Assembly (NCBI GenBank): GCA_020637635.1
Contig: JACKKB010000006.1
Location: forward strand, 62,001 to 126,000
From: Albidovulum sp.
GTDB lineage: Bacteria > Pseudomonadota > Alphaproteobacteria > Rhodobacterales > Rhodobacteraceae
Length of the DNA stretch: 64,000 nucleotides
Reading direction: 5' to 3'
In this document: positions 43,735 to 52,536 of the stretch, piece after piece
Numbering within the stretch: the first letter of the stretch is position 1
Layout: each line of letters opens with the position of its first letter
Program-made: the position numbers and the translations under genes
Notes under the pieces: generated by a model
The model's database searches: none
Told to the model about the DNA's origin: nothing
Seen by the model: only the letters and a program-made list of their open reading frames with translations

Positions 43735-44709
43735 CTAGTGGCCGTCCCCCTTCGCACCGGTGACGAGCGCCAAGAGCGGGCCGAGGACCCGCTTCGCGAG
43801 CGGAATGAGCACCAGTCCGAGCGCGAGGCCGAAGGCGGCATCGCAGAGCGCGGCCACGGACCAGCCCAGAAAGCCCGACAGGCTCTCGGGCGCCGCATCG
43901 GCGGCGGCCCCGGCCCAGTGGTGGATCGTTGCGTAGGGCCCGGGCCAGCCGAGCACGTCTAGCCCGTGCAGGATGATCTGGCCGCCGACCCAGAGCATTG
44001 CCGCGGTGCCGACGGTCGCGAGCAGCTTCAGGAGCTTCGGCATCCCGCGCACGAGCCCGCGGCCGAGCGCGCGCCCCGCCCCGGTCCGCGCCCGGCGCGC
44101 CAGAAAGAGACCGATGTCGTCCATCTTGACGATGAGCGCGACCGATCCATAGACGACAAACGTGATCCCCACGCCGACCAGGCCGAGCGTCAGCGCCTCC
44201 ATCCAGAGCGGACTTTCGGGGATCGCGGCCAGCGTGATGGTCATGATCTCGGCCGAGAGAATGAAATCGGTCTTGATCGCGCCGGCAACGCGGGTCTCCT
44301 CCAGATGCCGCGGGTCGCCCACGTCGAGGTCCTGGTCGACGGCGGCATCGCGGTGGGGAAAGAGCGCGTGAAAGATCTTTTCGGCGCCCTCGAAGCACAG
44401 ATAGGCGCCGCCCAACATCAGCAGCGGCGTCACCAGCCAGGGCGCGAAGGCATTGAGCAGGAGCGCAGCCGGCAGAAGCAGCACGATCTTGTTGAAGAGC
44501 GAGCCGCGGGTGATCTTCCAGATGATCGGCAGTTCGCGCCGGGCCTCGAATCCGTGAACGTATTTCGGCGTCACGGCGGCGTCGTCGATGACCACGCCCG
44601 CGGCCTTGCTGCCGGCCTTGGCGGCCATGCCGGCCACGTCGTCGACGCTTGCCGCCGCGACCTTGGCGATCGCCGCGACATCGTCCAGTAGCGCCAGAAG
44701 CCCGCTCAT
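43735..44709 (-). CDS. DUF808 (YedI-like) inner-membrane protein
   Basis: A 324-residue membrane protein. It has an N-terminal region with D-D-V-A-A-I-A-K, the P-I-I-W-K-I-T-R-G-S-L segment, hydrophobic helices at about 68-100, 150-185 and 250-300, and the family pattern G-A-I-K-T-D-F-I-L-S-A-E-I. Function unknown. The ATG lies next to another short tandem repeat tract (44715-44815). No other gene lies in 44710-45132. Confidence 0.88.
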   Translation of the reverse strand: MSGLLALLDDVAAIAKVAAASVDDVAGMAAKAGSKAAGVVIDDAAVTPKYVHGFEARRELPIIWKITRGSLFNKIVLLLPAALLLNAFAPWLVTPLLMLGGAYLCFEGAEKIFHALFPHRDAAVDQDLDVGDPRHLEETRVAGAIKTDFILSAEIMTITLAAIPESPLWMEALTLGLVGVGITFVVYGSVALIVKMDDIGLFLARRARTGAGRALGRGLVRGMPKLLKLLATVGTAAMLWVGGQIILHGLDVLGWPGPYATIHHWAGAAADAAPESLSGFLGWSVAALCDAAFGLALGLVLIPLAKRVLGPLLALVTGAKGDGH

Positions 44710-44714
44710 ACCCG

Positions 44715-44815
44715 CCCCGCCTGCCTGCCCCGCCTGCCTGCCCCGACTACCGGCCACGTCTGCCCGACCGTCTCCTGGCCGCCCGTCTCCTGGCCGCCCG
44801 TCGCCTGGCCGCCCG
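44715..44815 (-). repeat. Short tandem repeats upstream of the DUF808 gene
   Basis: Two 13-bp CCCCGCCTGCCTG units at 44715 and 44728, then three 15-bp TCTCCTGGCCGCCCG units at 44771, 44786 and 44801 (the last with one change). This is where a promoter or SD region for the DUF808 gene should lie, so repeat number could change its expression. Confidence 0.85.
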
Positions 44816-44998
44816 TCGCTCGTTTCCAGTCGCTCGTTGCCGGGCCAGCCTAGACGATCCCGGTCCGGGGGCAAGGGGCGGCCCGGCCGCCGCGCCCGCC
44901 GGAGGCGCCTCGGCCAGGTTCGCGGGGCGCGGCGGCGGCGGGGCGCCGCCGGTCCCGGGCGCGGAACAAGCGGGCAAATCCACGGCGATTGTCCCGGG

Positions 44999-45032
44999 TG
45001 TTGCCGCTAACAATCGGCTGTTTTCGCTAACA
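44999..45032 (+). promoter_or_regulatory. Two operator-like palindromes upstream of the first gap gene
   Basis: TGTTGCCGCTAACA at 44999-45012 and TGTTTTCGCTAACA at 45019-45032. Both match a TGTTAxCGxTAACA dyad and their centres are 20 bp apart, two helical turns. A related site lies ahead of the second gap gene (46367-46380). Such LacI-type sites fit CceR, the central-carbon regulator known in Rhodobacter; the assignment is inference. Confidence 0.6.
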
Positions 45033-45132
45033 TGTTGAATATGCGTATTTTAGGCGCCTTTGGTCTCTGCTAGGAGATCTACCACAGGGATCGGGGCCCC
45101 GGCCTCATTCAGGGCGTTCAGGAGTTCGGAAC

Positions 45133-46137
45133 ATGACGGTGACCATCGGCATCAATGGCTTCGGCCGGATCGGGCGCTGCACGCTCGCGCATATCGCGGA
45201 AGCGGCGCGCAACGATGTCCAGGTGGTCAAGATCAATGCCACCGGACCGATCGAGACGAACGCGCATCTGCTGAAATACGACAGCGTGCATGGCCGCTTC
45301 GGCGGGCCGGTGAAGGTTTCGGGCAACACGCTCGACCTCGGCCGCGGGCCGATCGAGGTGATGTCGACCTACAATCCCGACGAGCTCGACTGGGACGGCG
45401 TCGATGTCGTCCTGGAATGCACCGGCAAGTTCAACGATCGCGCCCGGGCCGCGGTCCATCTCGACCATGGCGCGCGGCGGGTGCTGGTCTCGGCGCCGGC
45501 CAAGAATGCCGACAAGACCGTGGTCTATGGCGTGAACCACCGCGAGCTGAAGAACGAGCATCTGGTGGTCTCGAACGGCTCCTGCACGACCAACTGCCTG
45601 GCGCCGCTCGCCAAGGTGCTGAATGACAAGATCGGCATCGAGAGCGGCATCATGACCACGATCCATTCCTACACCGGCGACCAGCCGACGCTCGACCGCC
45701 GCCACAAGGACCTCTATCGCGCCCGCGCCGCCGCGATGGCGATGATCCCGACCTCGACCGGCGCCGCGAAGGCGCTCGGCGAAGTGCTTCCGGAACTCTC
45801 GGGCAAGCTCGACGGCACCGCGATCCGGGTGCCGACGCCGAACGTCTCGGCCGTCGACCTGACCTTCCAGGCGGGCCGCGACGTGAGCGTGCACGACGTC
45901 AACGAGATCGTGCGCGAAGCCGCCGCCGGCTACATGGGAATGGTGCTGTCCTACGATCCCGAACCCAAGGTCTCGATCGACTTCAACCACACGCCCTATT
46001 CGTCTATCTTCGCGCCCGACCAGACCAAGGTCGTGGGCAAGCGCACCGTGCGCGTGCTCGCCTGGTACGACAACGAATGGGGCTTCTCCTGCCGGATGGC
46101 CGATGTGGCCGGCGCGATGGGGCGGCTCCTGCAATAA
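45133..46137 (+). CDS. gap: Glyceraldehyde-3-phosphate dehydrogenase, first copy (predicted NADP-preferring)
   Basis: A 334-residue GAPDH with catalytic Cys151 in S-N-G-S-C-T-T-N-C and H-S-Y-T-G-D-Q. The NAD-contact residues differ from the second copy: N-A-T-G (Ala36-Thr37) replaces N-D-L-G, and R-R replaces T-M at 189-190. Loss of the ribose-binding aspartate is typical of NADP-preferring GAPDHs, so this may be the gluconeogenic or anabolic enzyme. Two operator-like palindromes lie about 100 bp upstream. A 47-residue micro-protein follows. Confidence 0.95.
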   Translation: MTVTIGINGFGRIGRCTLAHIAEAARNDVQVVKINATGPIETNAHLLKYDSVHGRFGGPVKVSGNTLDLGRGPIEVMSTYNPDELDWDGVDVVLECTGKFNDRARAAVHLDHGARRVLVSAPAKNADKTVVYGVNHRELKNEHLVVSNGSCTTNCLAPLAKVLNDKIGIESGIMTTIHSYTGDQPTLDRRHKDLYRARAAAMAMIPTSTGAAKALGEVLPELSGKLDGTAIRVPTPNVSAVDLTFQAGRDVSVHDVNEIVREAAAGYMGMVLSYDPEPKVSIDFNHTPYSSIFAPDQTKVVGKRTVRVLAWYDNEWGFSCRMADVAGAMGRLLQ

Positions 46138-46165
46138 GGAGCCCCGCGGGCGCCGTGCCCGGCCC

Positions 46166-46309
46166 ATGACCAACCGAATCGCCTTCGTGCTCGCGGCGCT
46201 CGTGGTGCTGCTGATCGTTGTCGACCTGGCCATCTTCGCCGGGGCCGGGTCGCTCTTCCTGGCGCGCAAGCTCTCCGAACTGATCGAATGGCTCGCCTTC
46301 TGGCGCTGA
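46166..46309 (+). CDS. Small transmembrane protein between two GAPDH genes
   Basis: A 47-residue protein with a single strongly hydrophobic segment at about 6-32 and a short tail ending L-I-E-W-L-A-F-W-R. I recall proteins of this kind as conserved between gap genes in related bacteria, but no function is known to me. It lies 28 bp after the first gap stop, so it is probably co-transcribed with it. Its ATG has only a weak purine upstream. Confidence 0.7.
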   Translation: MTNRIAFVLAALVVLLIVVDLAIFAGAGSLFLARKLSELIEWLAFWR

Positions 46310-46366
46310 GGCCGCTACTCTCCGGTTGACGTGGTGCGATCGCCATGCGACCCGGCGGCCGCGCCA

Positions 46367-46380
46367 TGTTAGCGCAACCA
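46367..46380 (+). promoter_or_regulatory. Operator-like palindrome upstream of the second gap gene
   Basis: TGTTAGCGCAACCA matches TGTTAGCGCTAACA in 12 of 14 positions. A TTGAC element lies at 46325-46330, upstream. It is the third instance of this dyad in the region. Confidence 0.55.
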
Positions 46381-46437
46381 TCGGGCCGGTGCACGGCAAC
46401 CCGCCGCCCGTCCACATCGCCAACACCGGAGGCAGGA

Positions 46438-47439
46438 ATGACCGTCAAAGTAGCCATCAACGGGTTTGGCCGGATCGGCCGCAACGTTCTCAGGGCAATC
46501 GTCGAATCGGGGCGGCGCGATATCGAGGTGTTGGCGATCAACGATCTCGGCCCGGTCGAGACCAACGCCCATCTGTTGCGCTTCGACAGTGTGCACGGCC
46601 GCTTTCCGGCCGAGGTGACGACCACCGAGACGACGATCGACGTCGGCCGCGGCCCGATCGAGGTCACGGCGCTGCGCAACCCCGCCGATCTGCCCTGGGC
46701 GCATGTCGACGTGGTCATGGAATGCACCGGCATCTTCACCTCGAAGGAGAAGTGCCAGGCGCATCTGGAAAACGGCTCCTCCCGCGTGCTCATCTCGGCC
46801 CCGGGCGAGGGTGCCGACAAGACCATCGTCTACGGCGTCAACCACGACACGCTGAGCAGGGACGACATCGTCGTCTCGAACGCCTCCTGCACCACGAACT
46901 GCCTCTCGCCGGTGGCCAAGGTGCTGAACGAGGCGATCGGCATCGAGAAGGGAATGATGACGACGATCCATTCCTATACCGGCGACCAGCCGACGCTCGA
47001 CACGATGCACAAGGATCTCTACCGCGCCCGCGCCGCGGCGCTCTCGATGATCCCGACCTCGACCGGGGCGGCCAAGGCCGTGGGCCTGGTGCTGCCGGAA
47101 CTGAAGGGCAGGCTCGACGGTTTCGCCATCCGGGTTCCGACGCCGAACGTGAGCGTGGTGGACCTGAAGTTCATCGCCAGGCGCGCGACCTCGGTCGACG
47201 AGATCAACGCCGCGATCCGCGCCGCCGCCGACGGGCCCCTGAAGGGCATCCTCGGCTATACGCTCTTCAAGAACGTCTCCTCGGACTTCAACCACGACAG
47301 CCGATCCAGCGTCTTTCACATCGACCAGACCAAGGTCATGGACGGAACCCTCTGCTCCGTCCTCTCCTGGTATGACAACGAATGGGGCTTCTCGAACCGA
47401 ATGGCAGATACCGCCGTCGCGATGGGAAAGCTGATCTGA
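46438..47439 (+). CDS. gap: Glyceraldehyde-3-phosphate dehydrogenase, second copy (predicted NAD-preferring)
   Basis: A 333-residue GAPDH with catalytic Cys151 in S-N-A-S-C-T-T-N-C. It keeps Asp36 in N-D-L-G, the residue that binds the NAD ribose, so it is predicted to use NAD for glycolysis. The ATG follows AGGCAGGA. It is paralogous to the gene 1.3 kb upstream, but the two differ by more than a recent duplication would allow. Confidence 0.95.
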   Translation: MTVKVAINGFGRIGRNVLRAIVESGRRDIEVLAINDLGPVETNAHLLRFDSVHGRFPAEVTTTETTIDVGRGPIEVTALRNPADLPWAHVDVVMECTGIFTSKEKCQAHLENGSSRVLISAPGEGADKTIVYGVNHDTLSRDDIVVSNASCTTNCLSPVAKVLNEAIGIEKGMMTTIHSYTGDQPTLDTMHKDLYRARAAALSMIPTSTGAAKAVGLVLPELKGRLDGFAIRVPTPNVSVVDLKFIARRATSVDEINAAIRAAADGPLKGILGYTLFKNVSSDFNHDSRSSVFHIDQTKVMDGTLCSVLSWYDNEWGFSNRMADTAVAMGKLI

Positions 47440-47457
47440 GCGCGGCGTGCCCCGGGC

Positions 47458-48888
47458 TCAGGGCAGCACCGGCCGGTCGGCCCCGCGGGTGAACCAGCCG
47501 CCGCTCGCGGCCTCATAGGCCATGCCGGCGCGGAAGACATCGCGGTCGGCATAGGTCTTGCCGACAAGCTGGATCCCCGTCGGCACGCCCGAGGCGGCGC
47601 GGCCCGAGGGCAGCGACAGCACCGGACAGCGGCTCAGCATGTTGAAGACCGGCGTCATCGCCCAGCCGAGCGCGGGATCGACCGGGCGGCCGTTGATCGA
47701 GAGCCTATCCTTCGACTGGTCGAAATCGGCCGGCACCGCGGGGATCGCCAGCGTCGGGCAGACGAAGAGATCGTAGCGCTCCATGAGCGGCCCGAAGGCG
47801 TCGTAGGCGGCGCCCGCCACTTCGAGGCTGGCCACGAAATCCGTGGCTGTCGAGCCGAGGCCGGACCTCGCAAAGGCACGGGCATAGGTCGTCATCTGGT
47901 CGCCGTGCTCGGCCTCGAGCTTGCCGATATAGGCGCCGAAGATGTGGTGGAGATAGGCCATCGCCGCCTCCATCGTGCCGGGCGGCAGGCCGGGATCGAC
48001 CATCTCGACAGTGGCGCCCAGATCGCGGAACCGGTCGAGCGCCGCCTCGGTGTTGCGGCGCACCTCGGGATCGATCTCGAAAAGGCCGAGATCGATCGAG
48101 GCCGCGATCTTCCAGCCGCGGATCGGCGCATAGCTCCCGGGCAGGCGCAGTTTCGGCTTCAGCGAGGCGATGTCGCGCGGCGACGGCCCTGCCATCACGT
48201 TCTGGAGCAGGATCGCATCGCCCACCGTCCGCGCCATCGGCCCGTTGTGGCAGTAGAAATCGAGGTTGAAGGGCGGGTCCTCGGGGTTGCGGCCATAGGG
48301 CGGCTTGTAGCCGACCGTGCCGGTGGCCGAGGCCGGGATCCGGATCGAGCCGCCGATGTCGGAGCCGGTGGCGAGCGGCGCGAGCCCGGCCGCCAGCGCC
48401 GCGCCCGAACCGCCGGAAGAGCCGCCCGGCGTCATCTCGCGGTTCCAGGGGTTGCGCGTGACGCCCCAGAGCCGCGACCAGGTGTAGCCGGCGCAGGAAA
48501 ACTCCGGGGTCGCGGTGCGGGCGTGGACGATGCCGCCCGCCTTCAGGATCCGCGCGTTCACCTCCGACGTGCTCTCCGCCACGGTCCCGGCCATGAGGAG
48601 CGATCCGTTCGAAACCGGCCTGCCGGCGATGGTGCTTTCGTCCTTGACCGCCACCGGCAGCCCTTCGAGCGGGCGCGTGCGCGCGCCCTTCGCATAGCGC
48701 GCCTCGGCCTTGCGGGCCTCGTCCATGGCCTCGTCGAAATGGCGGTAGGTCAGGCAGTTCACCGCCGGCTCGACGGCCTCGGCGCGCGCGATGACCGCGC
48801 TCATCAGCTCGACCGGCGAGAGGCTGCGGTCGCGAAACCGCGCCAGAGCCCCGGCTGCGGACAGGTAACAGAGATCGCTGTCGCTCAT
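47458..48888 (-). CDS. Amidase of the amidase-signature family
   Basis: A 476-residue amidase. The catalytic Ser-cisSer-Lys triad is visible: Lys82 in A-V-K-D-E, Ser157 in G-G-S-S-G-G-S and Ser181 in D-I-G-G-S-I-R. Family members hydrolyse amides such as indoleacetamide or aryl amides, or act as GatA; the absence of gatC/gatB neighbours and the 476-residue length favour a stand-alone amidase. The ATG has GGAGGAGG just before it. An upstream in-frame ATG 12 codons earlier lacks this site. Confidence 0.92.
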   Translation of the reverse strand: MSDSDLCYLSAAGALARFRDRSLSPVELMSAVIARAEAVEPAVNCLTYRHFDEAMDEARKAEARYAKGARTRPLEGLPVAVKDESTIAGRPVSNGSLLMAGTVAESTSEVNARILKAGGIVHARTATPEFSCAGYTWSRLWGVTRNPWNREMTPGGSSGGSGAALAAGLAPLATGSDIGGSIRIPASATGTVGYKPPYGRNPEDPPFNLDFYCHNGPMARTVGDAILLQNVMAGPSPRDIASLKPKLRLPGSYAPIRGWKIAASIDLGLFEIDPEVRRNTEAALDRFRDLGATVEMVDPGLPPGTMEAAMAYLHHIFGAYIGKLEAEHGDQMTTYARAFARSGLGSTATDFVASLEVAGAAYDAFGPLMERYDLFVCPTLAIPAVPADFDQSKDRLSINGRPVDPALGWAMTPVFNMLSRCPVLSLPSGRAASGVPTGIQLVGKTYADRDVFRAGMAYEAASGGWFTRGADRPVLP

Positions 48889-48977
48889 CGCCTCCTCCGG
48901 ATCGGTTCGAGACGACCGTGGCACGGGCTGCGCTCCTCGGGCAACGGAAATCGCCGTGGCGGCGGCAGGCAGCGCGC

Positions 48978-49466
48978 TCAGAAGCGCGCGCTCAGCGCCG
49001 CGGCCACGGAGGGGGTGACAAAGCGCGAGACGTCACCGCCGAGCCGCGCGATCTCCTTGACCAGCTTCGAGGCGATCGCCTGACGGCGCGCATCCGCCAT
49101 CAGGAACACCGTCTCGATGCTGTCGTCCATCGCGCGGTTCATGCCGACCATCTGGAATTCGTATTCGAAATCGGCAACGGCGCGCAGGCCGCGAACGATG
49201 ATCTGGGCGCCGACCTCGCGGGCGCAGTCGATCAGCAGGGTCTCGAACGGATGCACCACGATCTCGCCGCCGGTCTGGCTGAGGATCGGCGCGCATTCCG
49301 CCTCGACCATGGCCACGCGTTCCTCCAGCGAGAAGAGCGGCCTCTTGTCGCGGTTGATCGCGACGCCGATGACGAGGCGGTCGACCAGCACCATGGCGCG
49401 CTTGATGATGTCCGTATGACCAAGCGTCACCGGATCGAAGGTGCCGGGATAGAGGCCGATGCGCAT
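48978..49466 (-). CDS. coaD: Phosphopantetheine adenylyltransferase
   Basis: A 162-residue nucleotidyltransferase, fourth step of coenzyme A synthesis. Seen: Y-P-G-T-F-D-P-V-T-L-G-H near the N terminus (T-x-G-H nucleotide motif) and R-G-L-R-A-V-A-D-F-E-Y-E-F-Q-M near 91-105. An in-frame ATG 14 codons upstream lacks an SD; the chosen one has AAGGA 7 nt before it. Confidence 0.96.
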   Translation of the reverse strand: MRIGLYPGTFDPVTLGHTDIIKRAMVLVDRLVIGVAINRDKRPLFSLEERVAMVEAECAPILSQTGGEIVVHPFETLLIDCAREVGAQIIVRGLRAVADFEYEFQMVGMNRAMDDSIETVFLMADARRQAIASKLVKEIARLGGDVSRFVTPSVAAALSARF

Positions 49467-49549
49467 CGCGGAGTCCTTCTTGATGGAATGGCGCGCGGTC
49501 GCGGGCACGCAACATTATTGCGCGGTAGATTGCAAGGGGGCGCGCGGTC

Positions 49550-49984
49550 TCAGTTGCCCATGATCATGCCTTCGAGCGCGGATTTCTCCATCGCCAGTTC
49601 GGAAAGCCGCGCGGCCACCACATCGCCGATCGAGATGATGCCGACCATGCCGTCGCCGTCCATGACCGGCATGTGGCGGAAGCGGCCGGCGGTCATCTTT
49701 TCCAGCACGTCGTCGGTGTTTTCGTCGGGCGCGCAGGAGATGACGTTGCGCGTCATCAGCGCCTCGACCTTCTCGCCAAGACAGATCGCCCCGCGCCGGC
49801 CGAGATCGCGCACGATGTCGCGCTCGGAAAGAATGCCGAGTGGGCTGCGCCCGTCCTTCGAGACGATGACCGCGCCGATCCGTCTCTCGGCCAGAAGCCG
49901 TGCCGCGTCGGCGACACTGGAGCCGGGCTGCACCGTGATGATGGTCGCCTTGGGCTTGGACCGGAGAATCTGGTGGACCTGCAT
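49550..49984 (-). CDS. CBS-domain pair protein
   Basis: A 144-residue protein made of two CBS domains (about 8-65 and 73-130), with S-V-A-D-A-A-R-L-L-A, G-A-V-I-V-S and H-M-P-V-M-D characteristic of each. Stand-alone CBS pairs sense adenosine ligands. No enzyme domain is fused. It is transcribed in the same direction as the LysR gene upstream, 56 bp apart. Confidence 0.9.
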   Translation of the reverse strand: MQVHQILRSKPKATIITVQPGSSVADAARLLAERRIGAVIVSKDGRSPLGILSERDIVRDLGRRGAICLGEKVEALMTRNVISCAPDENTDDVLEKMTAGRFRHMPVMDGDGMVGIISIGDVVAARLSELAMEKSALEGMIMGN

Positions 49985-50040
49985 GATATCCTCCCGAGAT
50001 TGCAGAGCTTTCCGCAGCGTCCCCTGTCGCCCGGCTTCTG

Positions 50041-50934
50041 TCAAGCCAAGGCTTCGAGGCGGCTCACCTCGCGGCGGATCCCCTGCGCCAGCAGGGCTGC
50101 GAAGCGGTTCAGCCGTTCGACCCTGCGGTCGTCGGCATGGCGGATCAGGTAGAAGCTGCGGGTGAGCGAGAACGCCTCGGTGAGGATGCGCGTGACCCCC
50201 GGCGCGGCCGGCAGCGTGAAGTCGTGGACGATGCCGACCCCGGCCCCGGTCCTGATCCAGTTGAACTGCACCGAGACCGAGTTCGACGCCAGACTCACGG
50301 TCTCGACCCCGGTCGCGGCGAGGTAGTCGATTTCCTTGTCGAAGATGAGATCGGGGATATAGCCGATCATCCGGTGATGCCGGAGATCGGCAAGGCCGCG
50401 GATCGGCGGCCTGGATGCCAGATAGTCGGGCGCGGCGGCCAGATGCAGATGGTAGTCGGTCAGCTTCTGCACCGTCAGACGCCCGGTATCGGGGCTCGAG
50501 ACGGCAATCGCCATGTCGGCCTCGCGCTTGGACAGGTTGAAGACCCGCGGCAGCGCGACGATCTGCACCTCGAGCCCGGGATGGTCGTCGCAGATCGCCG
50601 CGACGACCTGCGGCAGCAGGTAGTTCGCGGCGCCGTCGGGTGCGCCGAGGCGGACCTGCCCGCTGAGCCGCCCGGGCACGCCCCGCACCTCGTCCAGCGC
50701 GCCCGCGACCGCCTGTTCGGCACCGAGCGCCTGGTCGAAGAGCCGCTGGCCCGCTTCGGTGGGCGCATAGCCCTGGGCCGAGCGGGTGAAGAGCCGCGCG
50801 CCCACCGCCTCCTCGAGCCGGGCGATGCGGCGCCCCACGGTCGCCGGATCGAGCTTCAGAAGCTTGCCCGCGCCCGAGAGACTCTCGGCGCGCGCGACGG
50901 CCAGGAATATGCGAAGATCGTCCCAGTCGGGCAT
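50041..50934 (-). CDS. LysR-family regulator of the valine-degradation genes (predicted)
   Basis: A 297-residue LysR protein. The winged helix is at about 3-62 (I-F-L-A-V-A-R-A-E-S-L-S-G-A-G and L-D-P-A-T-V-G-R-R-I), and a substrate domain follows. Start at 50934 with AAAGG 6 nt upstream; an ATG 9 codons earlier is possible. It is divergent from mmsA with a 99-bp gap full of TTGCAA boxes, and therefore is the probable regulator of mmsA. The inducer is not identifiable. Confidence 0.9.
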   Translation of the reverse strand: MPDWDDLRIFLAVARAESLSGAGKLLKLDPATVGRRIARLEEAVGARLFTRSAQGYAPTEAGQRLFDQALGAEQAVAGALDEVRGVPGRLSGQVRLGAPDGAANYLLPQVVAAICDDHPGLEVQIVALPRVFNLSKREADMAIAVSSPDTGRLTVQKLTDYHLHLAAAPDYLASRPPIRGLADLRHHRMIGYIPDLIFDKEIDYLAATGVETVSLASNSVSVQFNWIRTGAGVGIVHDFTLPAAPGVTRILTEAFSLTRSFYLIRHADDRRVERLNRFAALLAQGIRREVSRLEALA

Positions 50935-50942
50935 GTCGGCCT

Positions 50943-50998
50943 TTGCAAAATTGCAAAACACATTTGGGAAACTGCCTCTTTCCCACGCAAATTTGCAA
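50943..50998. promoter_or_regulatory. Extended dyad between the LysR gene and mmsA
   Basis: TTGCAA at 50943-50948, 50951-50956 and 50993-50998, a perfect GCAAATTTGC palindrome at 50987-50996, and between them TGGGAAA, 7 nt, TTTCCCA at 50965-50985, a perfect inverted repeat. Together they form an approximately 55-bp imperfect palindrome, as expected for a LysR tetramer site. Confidence 0.65.
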
Positions 50999-51033
50999 GC
51001 CTATTCTGCGCCGGACTGAATCGGGAGGATCGA

Positions 51034-52533
51034 ATGACCGAACTGACGCACTGGATCAACGGCAAGCATGTGAAGGGCACCTCGGGCCGCTTCTCGGATG
51101 TGATGAACCCCGCGACCGGCGAGGTCCAGGGCCGCGTGCCGCTGGCCACCAGGGACGAGCTCGATGCCGCCGTGGCCGAGGCCGCCAAGGCGCAGCCGGC
51201 CTGGGCCGCGACCAACCCGCAACGGCGCGCGCGGGTGATGATGCGATTCGCCGACCTCATCAACCGTCACATGGACGAACTGGCCGAACTCGTCAGCCGC
51301 GAACATGGCAAGACGCTGCCCGACGGGCGCGGCGACGTGCAGCGCGGGCTCGAGGTCATCGAGGTCTGCATGGGCGCGCCGCATCTTCTGAAGGGCGAAT
51401 ACATGAACGACGGCGGGCCCGGCATCGACCTTTACGCGCTGCGCCAGCCGCTCGGCGTCGTCGCCGGCATCACGCCCTTCAACTTTCCCGCGATGATCCC
51501 GCTGTGGAAGATGGGCCCGGCGCTGGCTTCGGGCAACGCGATGATCCTCAAGCCGTCCGAACGCTGCCCCTCGACCGCGCTGCGACTGGCCGAACTGATT
51601 CAGGAGGCGGGCCTGCCCGACGGCGTCCTGCAGGTCGTGAACGGCGACAAGGAAGCGGTGGACGCGATCCTCGACAACGAGACGATCCAGGGTGTCGGCT
51701 TCGTCGGCTCGACGCCGATCGCGCAGTATATCTATGGCCGCGCCTGCACCAACGGCAAGCGCGCGCAGTGCTTCGGCGGCGCCAAGAACCACATGATCAT
51801 CATGCCCGACGCCGATCTCGACAAGGCCGCCGACGCGCTGGTGGGCGCGGGCTTCGGTGCGGCGGGCGAACGCTGCATGGCGATCTCGGTCGCGGTGCCC
51901 GTGGGCGAGAAAACCGCCGACGCGCTGATCGAGCGGCTGGTGCCGCGGATCGAGAAGCTGAAGGTCGGTCCCTATACCGCCGGTGCGGACGTGGACTATG
52001 GCCCCGTCATCACCAAGCAGGCCGAGATGCGCATCCGGGGCCTCATCGATTCGGGCGTCAAGCAAGGCGCCAAGCTTGTCGTCGACGGGCGCGGCTTCAA
52101 GCTTCAGGGCTACGAGAACGGTTATTTCGTCGGCCCCTCGCTCTTCGACCGGGTGACGAAGGAGATGGACATCTACCGCGAAGAGATCTTCGGCCCCGTC
52201 CTCAGCACCGTCCGCGCCGGGTCCTATGAAGAGGCGCTGAAGCTGACCATGGACAACCCCTATGGCAACGGCACCGCGATCTTCACCGCCGACGGCGACA
52301 CCGCGCGCGACTTCGCCTCGCGCGTCAACGTCGGCATGGTCGGCATCAACTTCCCGATCCCGGTGCCGCTCTCCTACTTCTCCTTCGGCGGCTGGAAGAA
52401 GTCGGCCTTTGGCGATCTGAACCAGTATGGCCCCGATGCCTTCAAGTTCTACACCAAGACCAAGACGGTCACGGCGCGCTGGTTCTCGGGCATCAAGGAG
52501 GGTGGCGAGTTCGCGTTCAAGGCGATGGACTGA
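51034..52533 (+). CDS. mmsA: Methylmalonate-semialdehyde dehydrogenase (CoA-acylating)
   Basis: A 499-residue aldehyde dehydrogenase with catalytic Cys281 in G-E-R-C-M-A-I-S (the MmsA form) and I-T-P-F-N-F-P-A-M near residue 146. MmsA converts methylmalonate semialdehyde to propionyl-CoA, the end of valine catabolism; the mmsB and isobutyryl-CoA genes follow 1.6 kb downstream. GGGAGG precedes the ATG. Divergent from the LysR regulator. Confidence 0.95.
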   Translation: MTELTHWINGKHVKGTSGRFSDVMNPATGEVQGRVPLATRDELDAAVAEAAKAQPAWAATNPQRRARVMMRFADLINRHMDELAELVSREHGKTLPDGRGDVQRGLEVIEVCMGAPHLLKGEYMNDGGPGIDLYALRQPLGVVAGITPFNFPAMIPLWKMGPALASGNAMILKPSERCPSTALRLAELIQEAGLPDGVLQVVNGDKEAVDAILDNETIQGVGFVGSTPIAQYIYGRACTNGKRAQCFGGAKNHMIIMPDADLDKAADALVGAGFGAAGERCMAISVAVPVGEKTADALIERLVPRIEKLKVGPYTAGADVDYGPVITKQAEMRIRGLIDSGVKQGAKLVVDGRGFKLQGYENGYFVGPSLFDRVTKEMDIYREEIFGPVLSTVRAGSYEEALKLTMDNPYGNGTAIFTADGDTARDFASRVNVGMVGINFPIPVPLSYFSFGGWKKSAFGDLNQYGPDAFKFYTKTKTVTARWFSGIKEGGEFAFKAMD

Positions 52534-52536
52534 GCG

